Shown here: in pieces, positions 7,646-13,757 of the stretch
How the letters are laid out: every line of letters starts with the position of its first letter
How positions within the stretch are numbered: the first letter of the stretch is position 1
Assembly: GCA_947096075.1 (NCBI GenBank)
Contig: CAMUQE010000025.1
Coordinates: forward strand, 1 to 16,854
Length of the DNA stretch: 16,854 bases
Source of the DNA: Veillonella parvula
Lineage (GTDB): Bacteria; Bacillota; Negativicutes; Veillonellales; Veillonellaceae
Reading direction: 5' to 3'
The notes under the pieces: generated by a model
Databases searched by the model: none
Told to the model about the DNA's origin: nothing
The model's input: the letters and a program-made list of their open reading frames with translations, nothing else
Translations under genes and position numbers: made by a program

Positions 7646-8097
7646 TATAGGCCTCCTTCTAAGAATTTACGAACTCCTCGAAGTTGTGATTCATAACCAG
7701 TACAGCGGCACAAGTTACCTATAAGGTATTCCCGAATTTCATCACCGCTAGCCTTTGGATTTTTGCGTTTCAAATTGATAGCACTCATCATCATGCCAGT
7801 TGTACAAAAACCACACTGATCTGCGCCTTCACTTGCGATACAAGCCGCCAATAATTCAGCTTCCTCTTGTAAGCCTTCTAATGTAGTAATCTTATGGCCT
7901 GGCGCACGAAATGTAGGATAAGCACAGGACAAAATAATTTCGTCATCCACCCATACAGTACAAAGGCCACAGTTTGTGGTATCACAACCACAGCGGACAC
8001 TGTAATAGCCAAGATTACGCAATGTATCTAGCAACATCTCATCAGTTGGCACATTAACAGTTACATTTTTGTTATTAATATTAAGTACGAGTTCCAT
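7645..8097 (-). CDS. xdhC: Molybdenum hydroxylase 2Fe-2S subunit
   Basis: The electron-transfer subunit, 150 residues, carries two 2Fe-2S clusters. The N-terminal plant-ferredoxin-like domain has Cys38, Cys43, Cys46 and Cys58 in CGCDTTNCGLC and ILSC. The C-terminal four-helix domain has Cys95, Cys98, Cys130 and Cys132 in QCGFCTTG and NLCRCTGY. An extra Cys36 just before the first ligand is unusual for the family. Electrons pass from the molybdenum centre through these clusters to FAD. Both flanking junctions are one-base TAATG overlaps, so the three subunits should be made in equal amounts. The symbol follows the E. coli xdhABC naming, in which xdhC is the iron-sulfur subunit; it is unrelated to the XdhC/CoxI maturation factors at 1994-3026. 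Confidence 0.93.
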   Translation of the reverse strand: MELVLNINNKNVTVNVPTDEMLLDTLRNLGYYSVRCGCDTTNCGLCTVWVDDEIILSCAYPTFRAPGHKITTLEGLQEEAELLAACIASEGADQCGFCTTGMMMSAINLKRKNPKASGDEIREYLIGNLCRCTGYESQLRGVRKFLEGGL

Positions 8098-8879
8098 TAT
8101 TGTGCCACCTCCTTAGCTAAACGTTGAACCATTGCTTTTACCATCTCCATGCGATATTCTTTGGACGCATGAGAGTTAGATTGATACACTAGTTCTTCAG
8201 ATGCCAATTGAGCTGCCTCTTTTGCGGCAGATAATCCTCTTTCTGAAAGCAAAGCACTTGCTTTTTCTGCTAATTGAGGTGTACCAGGTCTTGTGCCGAT
8301 GTATAATTCAACGCCTTTTTCGTCATGGCGAAGAGCACCTGTCAATACTGGGAAGTCGCCACGAGAGATGCGAAGAGCTTCAACAGCTACAGGTACATCT
8401 ACTTTAGGGATGCGAATTTCCACGAGAATATCACGTTCTCTATATTTCATATAGTCTTGTATGGACATACGACCACCTTTAAAGGTTACGATGTCTGCAT
8501 GTACTGCCAATAAAGCAGGAATGATATCTGAGAAGCCAAATTTACTTGCTACAGAACCGCCCATGGTAGCAGTATTTCTAAATTGAACACCAAGAATCTC
8601 CTTAACGCCTTTAACTACGGCTCCGCCACAGAATTGTTGTAATGGCTGAAAACGTTCCACATCTCCTTGTGTCGCCATAGCGCCAATTACAAACTCCTTA
8701 TCTTCTTCACGAACATAACGCAAATCAAGACCTGCCATATCAATCACTGATGGCCAAGTACGTCGTCCTAGACGCAGCCAACAGCCTCCCGCTAGCATAG
8801 GAGCAGTTTTGTTCTTTGTGGCTAATTCATAAGCCTCTTCCACGGTCTTCGGTTGTAATACTTTCATAAATGCTAACAT
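8097..8879 (-). CDS. xdhB: Molybdenum hydroxylase FAD-binding subunit
   Basis: The FAD subunit passes electrons on to NAD or another acceptor. Taking ATG 8879 gives 260 residues (about 28 kDa), shorter than the roughly 290 of E. coli XdhB. This start has GAGG seven bases upstream; a TTG at 8894 would add five residues but lies on the binding site itself. The first FAD loop reads AGGCWLRLGRR, where the family usually has AGGT and a later Lys. The second reads RNTATMGGSVASKFGFSD, matching the RNxxTxGGNxA...D pattern. The CO-dehydrogenase flavoprotein C-terminal domain follows from about 155. This is the first gene of the eight-gene operon, with a dyad about 40 bases upstream. Confidence 0.88.
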   Translation of the reverse strand: MLAFMKVLQPKTVEEAYELATKNKTAPMLAGGCWLRLGRRTWPSVIDMAGLDLRYVREEDKEFVIGAMATQGDVERFQPLQQFCGGAVVKGVKEILGVQFRNTATMGGSVASKFGFSDIIPALLAVHADIVTFKGGRMSIQDYMKYRERDILVEIRIPKVDVPVAVEALRISRGDFPVLTGALRHDEKGVELYIGTRPGTPQLAEKASALLSERGLSAAKEAAQLASEELVYQSNSHASKEYRMEMVKAMVQRLAKEVAQ

Positions 8880-8920
8880 AATCTGTCCTCTCAATGGTAT
8901 ACTAATACTAACAGAATTAC

Positions 8921-8950
8921 GGTGCTAACTATAAAAATACAGTTATCACC
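8921..8950. promoter_or_regulatory. 30-bp inverted repeat between the hydroxylase operon and queG, candidate operator
   Basis: GGTGCTAACT (8921-8930) and AGTTATCACC (8941-8950) are inverted repeats differing at one position, around a 10-base A/T-rich centre in which two further symmetric pairs hold. On the minus strand the right part of the dyad contains TATAGT, a possible -10 box for the operon, but no -35 at proper spacing was found. No T-run follows on either side, so it does not look like a terminator. It may bind a dimeric regulator. It sits between divergent genes, about 40 bases from the FAD-subunit start and 85 from queG. The rest of this 155-base gap shows no convincing promoter. Confidence 0.5.
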
Positions 8951-9034
8951 AAACTACAAACATAATAAAGATCTATAGAATCTCACGCATTTCTTATACT
9001 TTTATTTTACCAATTATTTACCACTAAATCTACG

Positions 9035-9919
9035 ATGAAAGATATAAATTTACAGGAAATTTGCAAAGAATTACATATTTATGAATTTGGAATTACCTCA
9101 TGGCCACTGCCTGAACAGGCCAGAACTATTTTATTTGAAAGCAACCCATGCCCCTTCACTACGGCAGATGTAGAAGCAAGGCTACTAGGAACGAAGCAAT
9201 TCATACCGAAAAGTGCCATCGTTTGTCTATTCCCATACCATGTAGAACACAAAGGCCAATCCAATCTATCTCGCTATACATGGTCTACAGATTATCACCT
9301 AATCATTAATGAATATTTAAAACGTCTTATTGAAAGATTACAAATAATTGATGACTCGGCTCAGTTCTCCATTCATTGCGATACCTCTCCTTTAGCCGAT
9401 CGGTACATGGCCTACTTGGCAGGTCTCGGCTTTTATGGAAAGAACAACTGTTTTATCAGTCCTAAGTGGGGTTCTTATGTCGTTATTGGCACAATTTTAA
9501 CAACACTAGAGCTCGAGCCAAATGCCCCCCTTAAGCAGTCCTGCATGGGATGCAATCGTTGTATTACAGCGTGCTTAGGTCAATGTTTAGGCCATGACGA
9601 TTTTAAATACAACACTTGTAAAAGCTTCTTGACGCAGAAAAAAGGAGAGCTCACTGATGAAGAGGAAAATATCCTCGCTAAAACTCCACTCGTATTTGGT
9701 TGTGATGTATGCCAAGAGGTGTGTCCTCACAATAAAGATATTCCAACTACGCCTATCCCTGAATTTCAACAGATTGAGCCGTATGTCAATATAGACGAAC
9801 TAGAAGCACTAACGAACAAAGAATTCAAAGCAAAATACGGTCGTCGAGCCTTCTCGTGGCGAGGTAAAAAAGTACTAATGAGAAATCAAGAGATTATAGA
9901 TAGAAAAAGTAAACTATAA
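9035..9919 (+). CDS. queG: Epoxyqueuosine reductase QueG (short form)
   Basis: A cobalamin- and iron-sulfur-dependent enzyme for the last step of queuosine synthesis, reducing epoxyqueuosine in tRNA. It has 294 residues, shorter than typical QueG (310-390), and ends without C-terminal HEAT-like repeats. The core motif HCDTSPLADR (Asp116 probably catalytic), then AGLGFYGKN at 129-137, matches the family DxxPxxER...AGLGWxGKN pattern. The ferredoxin-like part has CMGCNRCITAC (Cys170, 173, 176, 180), CKSFLT (Cys195) and FGCDVCQEVCPHN (Cys223, 226, 230), enough for two 4Fe-4S clusters. The first cluster lacks the usual CP after its last Cys. No good ribosome binding site precedes ATG 9035, and no better upstream start exists. 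It is convergent with yfbR. Confidence 0.88.
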   Translation: MKDINLQEICKELHIYEFGITSWPLPEQARTILFESNPCPFTTADVEARLLGTKQFIPKSAIVCLFPYHVEHKGQSNLSRYTWSTDYHLIINEYLKRLIERLQIIDDSAQFSIHCDTSPLADRYMAYLAGLGFYGKNNCFISPKWGSYVVIGTILTTLELEPNAPLKQSCMGCNRCITACLGQCLGHDDFKYNTCKSFLTQKKGELTDEEENILAKTPLVFGCDVCQEVCPHNKDIPTTPIPEFQQIEPYVNIDELEALTNKEFKAKYGRRAFSWRGKKVLMRNQEIIDRKSKL

Positions 9920-10030
9920 CACTCAATAAGACATAATAATTAACAAATACACTTATAATAATTTTTATTAAGCAAACTAACAAAAATTTGATAAAGCATT
10001 AGCAAAATAATTTACAAATTTTTAGAATCA

Positions 10031-10109
10031 AAAAGAGACGGCCAAAATGAACTGCACCCCCAAAATTGTGTCCAATTTTTGGGGTGCAGTTCAAGAAGTC
10101 GTCTCTTTT
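10031..10109. terminator. Bidirectional terminator between queG and yfbR, with a palindrome in its loop
   Basis: AAAAGAGACG (10031-10040) pairs perfectly with CGTCTCTTTT (10100-10109). Two more pairs (10041-10042 with 10098-10099, one of them G-U) extend the stem. The T-run on the plus side and the A-run on the left make it usable from both strands, suiting the convergent genes queG and yfbR. The loop holds the separate 46-base palindrome at 10048-10093. The gap from 9920 to 10030 is A/T-rich and shows nothing else. Confidence 0.75.
10048..10093. repeat. 46-bp palindrome resembling two fused IS3-family (IS150-type) ends
   Basis: The two 20-base arms (10048-10067 and 10074-10093) are inverted repeats with a single mismatch around the 6-base loop GTGTCC. 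Each arm reads inward from the outside as TGAACTGCACCCC, starting TG and ending CA. From memory this resembles the terminal repeats of IS150-group IS3 elements, which begin near TGTACTGCACCC. Both ends point the way they would in a real element, but nothing is left between them. No convincing target duplication is visible. It could instead be a stronger second stem of the terminator. Confidence 0.5.
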
Positions 10110-10114
10110 AGTAA

Positions 10115-10705
10115 TTATTTAATTTCGTAATAGTTCAACTCATCCAAACTCTTACCAAGAGCAGGGATATATATTTTAAGAAACATATCTACCTCAGGCA
10201 TATTTAGATTTTTCAACTTAGCTAAGATAGAGTCATGTGCCTCTTTAAACTCATCATTCCCTGCCTTGAGCTCTTTGACGCATTTCATATAGGCTGAAAT
10301 TATATCGGCAGCCTTAACGAGAGGCCATTCTGGACTAGCCTCTGCATCAACAAGTATAGGCTTATAAACAGATTGTAACCGGTCTGGCAAGGTTGATAGC
10401 ATTTTTTCTTGCGCCAAAGTTTCAACCTCACCATACAGTTCCCGCAACTTTGGATCAAAATACTTGATTGGTGTCGGCATATCTCCTGTAAAGATTTCGC
10501 TCACCTCATGATACATAGCTATGACAGCTACCTTATTGATATCTACATTCCCACCGAAGTATTCATTTTTTATGGCCCCTAAGTTGTGCGCTACCATAGC
10601 CACTTCAAGGCTATGTTCTTGAATATTTTCTATTTCCGTATTTCGCATGAGGCTCCATCGATTGATAAAGCGCATGCGTTTTAAAAATGCAAAAAATGAA
10701 CTCAT
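10115..10705 (-). CDS. yfbR: 5'-deoxynucleotidase YfbR (HD-domain family)
   Basis: It removes phosphate from deoxyribonucleoside 5'-monophosphates and so helps set the dNTP pool. The 196 residues align along their whole length with E. coli YfbR as I remember it: INRWSLMRNTEIENIQEHSLEVA near 14-36, AMYHEVSEIFTGDMPTP near 63-79, and KAADIISAYMKC near 131-142. Metal-site residues His31, His66 and Asp134 are present, as is the catalytic Glu70. The Asp of the His-Asp pair is Glu67 here (CAT GAG). ATG 10705 was chosen because a G-rich binding site (GGGGG) lies four to five bases upstream and it matches the family start; an in-frame TTG at 10723 would add six residues. It follows the carboxypeptidase gene by 25 bases. 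Confidence 0.9.
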   Translation of the reverse strand: MSSFFAFLKRMRFINRWSLMRNTEIENIQEHSLEVAMVAHNLGAIKNEYFGGNVDINKVAVIAMYHEVSEIFTGDMPTPIKYFDPKLRELYGEVETLAQEKMLSTLPDRLQSVYKPILVDAEASPEWPLVKAADIISAYMKCVKELKAGNDEFKEAHDSILAKLKNLNMPEVDMFLKIYIPALGKSLDELNYYEIK

Positions 10706-10730
10706 ATGTCCCCCATTACACAATAGGTCC

Positions 10731-11588
10731 TTAAATTACCCCACGGAGTTTAAATCCATAATCAAGGAATTGTACAGCTTCTTCCCAACGATTATCATCA
10801 TTAAGCATAACTACAATCATAGTATGGCCCTTCCGTGTGGCAGACGCAATCAAACATTCTCCTGCTGCATTTGTAAAACCTGTTTTCAAGCCATTCGCAC
10901 CTGGATATTTATTGCGAATAAAATGGTTTGTAGTACGAATTGTTTCTGGTGCACGGTTTTGATACGGCACCTTGTAATAATCATTAGCAACCTTATCACG
11001 GAACATTTGGTATTTCATGCCGTAGGCTGCAATTATCGCTAAATCACGAGCCGTAGAATGGTGACCCTTTTGTGTTAATCCATGAGGGTTCAAGAACACA
11101 CTATTCTTTGCACCCGCTTTTGCAGCAATGCGAGTCATATCCTTAGCAAATTTACCTACAGAACCACTTACATTTTCGGCTACTACAACGGCCGCATCAT
11201 TGCCACTAGCAACCATCATACCTTCAAGAACACCTTCCAATGTAATCTGATCCCCTACGCGAACCCCAAGGTTTGATTCTTCCATGCTCGTTGCATAGCT
11301 ACTTATCGTAGCTAATTCATCAAGCTGTGTGCCCTTTAGTTCTAAAGCAGTTAACAAGGTAACCATTTTCGTAGTACTAGCTGGATGCATCCACTTATCT
11401 GGATTCTTAGAAAATAAGATTTCTTTTGTGTCCGCATCAATGAGGACCACGGCCTCACCAACAGTAGAAGGAGGTGTAATATATGCAGCTTGAGCAACAC
11501 CAGCACCTATAAATACGATTCCTATAAAAGTTATGGCCAATACCAATTTCTTATAAAACATATGAATATTCGTCGTTAAAAGTGTCAT
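10731..11588 (-). CDS. D-alanyl-D-alanine carboxypeptidase (low-molecular-weight penicillin-binding protein)
   Basis: A serine peptidase of the S11 family that trims the terminal D-Ala from peptidoglycan stem peptides outside the cytoplasmic membrane. From ATG 11588 it has 285 residues with a signal sequence (hydrophobic core about 15-32, likely cut after AQA near 34). The three active-site motifs are intact: STTK with Ser71 and Lys74, SGN at 128-130, and KTG at 235-237. The protein ends soon after the catalytic domain, so the C-terminal domain and amphipathic anchor of DacA-type enzymes are absent. The start is uncertain: GGAAGG lies 13 bases upstream of ATG 11588, GTG 11591 fits better by spacing, and a TTG at 11624 is possible. 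mscS precedes it and yfbR follows. Confidence 0.9.
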   Translation of the reverse strand: MTLLTTNIHMFYKKLVLAITFIGIVFIGAGVAQAAYITPPSTVGEAVVLIDADTKEILFSKNPDKWMHPASTTKMVTLLTALELKGTQLDELATISSYATSMEESNLGVRVGDQITLEGVLEGMMVASGNDAAVVVAENVSGSVGKFAKDMTRIAAKAGAKNSVFLNPHGLTQKGHHSTARDLAIIAAYGMKYQMFRDKVANDYYKVPYQNRAPETIRTTNHFIRNKYPGANGLKTGFTNAAGECLIASATRKGHTMIVVMLNDDNRWEEAVQFLDYGFKLRGVI

Positions 11589-11613
11589 CACTCTCGTTCT
11601 ACCTTCCAGTATC

Positions 11614-12543
11614 CTAACTTTCAAGACTATTTTCTATTACTGCATTTGTAGCAGTCGCTTTTTTCTTTGTCCCTTTAATTTCACCAGTCGATGTATCTAC
11701 ATTTTGGATATATACCACACGTTGAGGATATGGAATATCAATACCGTATTTATCAAAGGCATCTTTCACATCAGACATGATACTGTACTGGACATCTAGG
11801 AAGTCTTTAGACTTAACACGGGCATAAGCAGCGATGCGTACAGAATTATCTCCAAATTCAGAGATACCAATTTCCATATTCTTGGGATTGAGGACACGTT
11901 TATCAGCAGCAAAAATTTTTTTTAAGATTTTTATTGCTTCATGATGATCATTATTATAGCCAATATCAAACACAAATGGGATAACCCTTTCAGTTGTATA
12001 GGCTATATTAGTTACAGCTTGAGATGTAAGGAGAGAGTTAGGTATGTATACATTCTTTTGATCTTTTGTAGTAATAACTGTATACATAAATTGGATTGAT
12101 TTAACACTGCCGACTACATCACCTACCTGAATAACGTGACCCGCTCTAAAAGGCTTGAAAATAAGAATTAATAAACCAGATGCTAAATTAGAAAGGTTAT
12201 TCTGTAAGGCGAGACCAATGCCTAAACCAAAAGCACCAAAAGCAGCTATAAAAGATGTTGTAGGAACACCAATTTGGTTTAAGCAAATCAATACTAACCC
12301 TACTAGCAAGGCGTAATTAATAATTTGAGTGATAAAGCTCATTGCTGCTGAGTCATAGGAAGCTTTTGTCATAATGCGAACAGCAAAAGCTTTTACCCAT
12401 TTAATAGCATATCGCCCTATCCAAAATAAAATTAACGCTAATAAGATATTTCCAGCTTGTGCAAAAAACCAGTCCCTCATTTGAATTAATATATTAGCGT
12501 CTTTAAAAAGAAATTCAGAAACAGCACTTAAGAAATTAGCCAT
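11614..12543 (-). CDS. mscS: Small-conductance mechanosensitive channel (MscS family)
   Basis: A membrane channel that opens under tension to release solutes during osmotic downshock. It has 309 residues with three membrane helices at about 29-48, 72-92 and 96-126. The third is the Gly/Ala-rich pore helix (AAFGAFGLGIGLALQ, then NNLSNLASG), closely matching E. coli MscS. The beta domain PFRAGHVIQVGDVVG and VYIPNSLL follow, then the cytoplasmic cage and a Lys/Thr-rich tail. ATG 12543 is preferred because GGATGG sits five bases upstream; TTG 12579 would add twelve residues over the likely promoter. A candidate promoter is at 12565-12592. The gene heads a minus-strand group with the carboxypeptidase and yfbR, linking envelope functions. 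Confidence 0.9.
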   Translation of the reverse strand: MANFLSAVSEFLFKDANILIQMRDWFFAQAGNILLALILFWIGRYAIKWVKAFAVRIMTKASYDSAAMSFITQIINYALLVGLVLICLNQIGVPTTSFIAAFGAFGLGIGLALQNNLSNLASGLLILIFKPFRAGHVIQVGDVVGSVKSIQFMYTVITTKDQKNVYIPNSLLTSQAVTNIAYTTERVIPFVFDIGYNNDHHEAIKILKKIFAADKRVLNPKNMEIGISEFGDNSVRIAAYARVKSKDFLDVQYSIMSDVKDAFDKYGIDIPYPQRVVYIQNVDTSTGEIKGTKKKATATNAVIENSLES

Positions 12544-12564
12544 AATAACCATCCATAATATAAA

Positions 12565-12592
12565 TCTATACAATAACAAATATACGTCTCAA
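12565..12592 (-). promoter_or_regulatory. Candidate promoter of mscS
   Basis: On the minus strand TTGAGA is followed by a 16-base spacer and TATAGA. The expected start near 12558 leaves a leader of about 15 bases that still contains the GGATGG ribosome binding site. A perfect TTGACA at 12598-12603 lies just upstream but has no -10 box at normal spacing. Confidence 0.4.
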
Positions 12593-12624
12593 CATAATGT
12601 CAATATAATAACAGTAAACATATA

Positions 12625-12633
12625 TGCTATAAT
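12625..12633 (+). promoter_or_regulatory. Extended -10 promoter of cbiZ
   Basis: TGCTATAAT is a perfect extended -10 element. No good -35 is present 16-18 bases upstream, which extended -10 promoters tolerate. The start near 12640 gives a leader of about 80 bases, too short for a cobalamin riboswitch, and no B12-box-like sequence was seen. Confidence 0.5.
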
Positions 12634-12718
12634 TTTACATATGCATTCGCAATACAATAATAAAGATATTATATCGTTATATTCCATATATAACAATCAT
12701 AAAACTAGGGAGACTTAC

Positions 12719-13495
12719 ATGTTCAAAAATCTATACGAAGCACCCCAAGAACTCGCTACTGGAGGCTATGTAACTAGAGAGTTACACTCCGTCACGATAC
12801 ACTTTGACGATATCCACTATTCTCTTTCGAGCGGACAATTAAATGGTGGCTATCACCATACTCTAGCGGTACGCAACCAGCAGCTAACATATCAAATCGA
12901 AACAGAAAAAGATTTACCCGGTGGCTCTGTAGCCGATTATTTAGCTCAAGAATTTGAGCACATTGATACACCTGTTCATTTTAGTACAGCCCTCCTCACG
13001 TCTGCCACAATGCATCTACACGCCTATGCCAAAGTCGAAGAACATGATACTATCGTAGAAACTATCGTGACTGCAGGCTATGAAAAAACGGCACATCGCG
13101 CAGGTACAGGTTATTGTTATGAAGAGCGTGATGGAGACTTCATAGTACCAGGCACAATTAATATCCTCGTATTTACAAATAAAGCTTTAACAGATAGCGC
13201 TATGATAAAAGCTATCATGACGATTACCGAGGCTAAAACCGCAGCCCTACAAGATTGGAATGTTGAAAGCGTACGTCTCCATCCGTTTATTAATGAAGAC
13301 ATTCCTGACGCAATTACGAAAGAACGCAAAACATCTGCCACAGGTACCTCTACAGATGGTATCGTTCTCACCATCGATACAAATGGAGATATCTTAACCG
13401 ATGCTGGCTCCTTCTCACTATTTGGAGACACTTTAGCCAAGGCCGTCTATGTAGGCGTACAAAGAGCACTAGAAAATGCTATTGGAGCTGAATAA
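12719..13495 (+). CDS. cbiZ: Adenosylcobinamide amidohydrolase CbiZ
   Basis: It cleaves the aminopropanol tail from adenosylcobinamide, or from cobamides with an unwanted lower ligand, to give cobyric acid for rebuilding into a usable cobamide. The 258-residue protein shows the family stretches in order: SLSSGQLNGGYHH near 35-47, VTAGYEKTAHRAG near 117-129, GTINILVFTNKALTD near 145-159, TITEAKTAALQDW near 168-180, and SATGTSTDGIVL near 206-217. ATG 12719 was chosen because AGGGAG lies about seven bases upstream; an in-frame ATG at 12641 lacks a binding site and overlaps the likely transcript start. No other corrinoid gene adjoins it. It is divergent from mscS and convergent with the asparaginase gene. 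Confidence 0.87.
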   Translation: MFKNLYEAPQELATGGYVTRELHSVTIHFDDIHYSLSSGQLNGGYHHTLAVRNQQLTYQIETEKDLPGGSVADYLAQEFEHIDTPVHFSTALLTSATMHLHAYAKVEEHDTIVETIVTAGYEKTAHRAGTGYCYEERDGDFIVPGTINILVFTNKALTDSAMIKAIMTITEAKTAALQDWNVESVRLHPFINEDIPDAITKERKTSATGTSTDGIVLTIDTNGDILTDAGSFSLFGDTLAKAVYVGVQRALENAIGAE

Positions 13496-13585
13496 TCCTA
13501 TCTTGTGATATCCAAAAACATCTAGAATGCCCCCAAATTATCATTCAACACCCCACTCATATATGAAAAATATAATACAAATGAA

Positions 13586-13621
13586 AAACCGCACATCCTA
13601 GGCGATCGGAATGTGCGGTTT
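13586..13621. terminator. Bidirectional terminator between cbiZ and asparaginase
   Basis: AAACCGCACAT (13586-13596) pairs perfectly with ATGTGCGGTTT (13611-13621) over 11 bp. On the minus strand it is followed by five Ts, fitting the end of the asparaginase transcript. On the plus strand TTTATT follows, a weaker tail for cbiZ. The rest of the 262-base gap (13496-13757) is A/T-rich and holds no gene. Confidence 0.8.
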
Positions 13622-13757
13622 ATTGCATATAAAACTGTTACATGTAGTATAATTCTTGAAAATGAATATCAAATTAATTTTTGAGATATTTTCTCAATTT
13701 TTATTAAATTAATTATTAGATCAAAGAATCATTATGTTCCATGAATATTATGTGCTT

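Noticed and set aside
8880..8894. TTG start five codons upstream for the FAD subunit, and similar TTG extensions at 10723, 11624 and 12579
   Set aside because: At 8894, 10723 and 12579 an ATG with a well-spaced binding site lies just downstream and fits the family length better; at 11624 the TTG would overlap the mscS end, though the exact carboxypeptidase start remains open.
12634..12718. Cobalamin riboswitch upstream of cbiZ
   Set aside because: The leader is only about 80 bases, well below the usual size, and contains no B12-box-like segment or strong helix.
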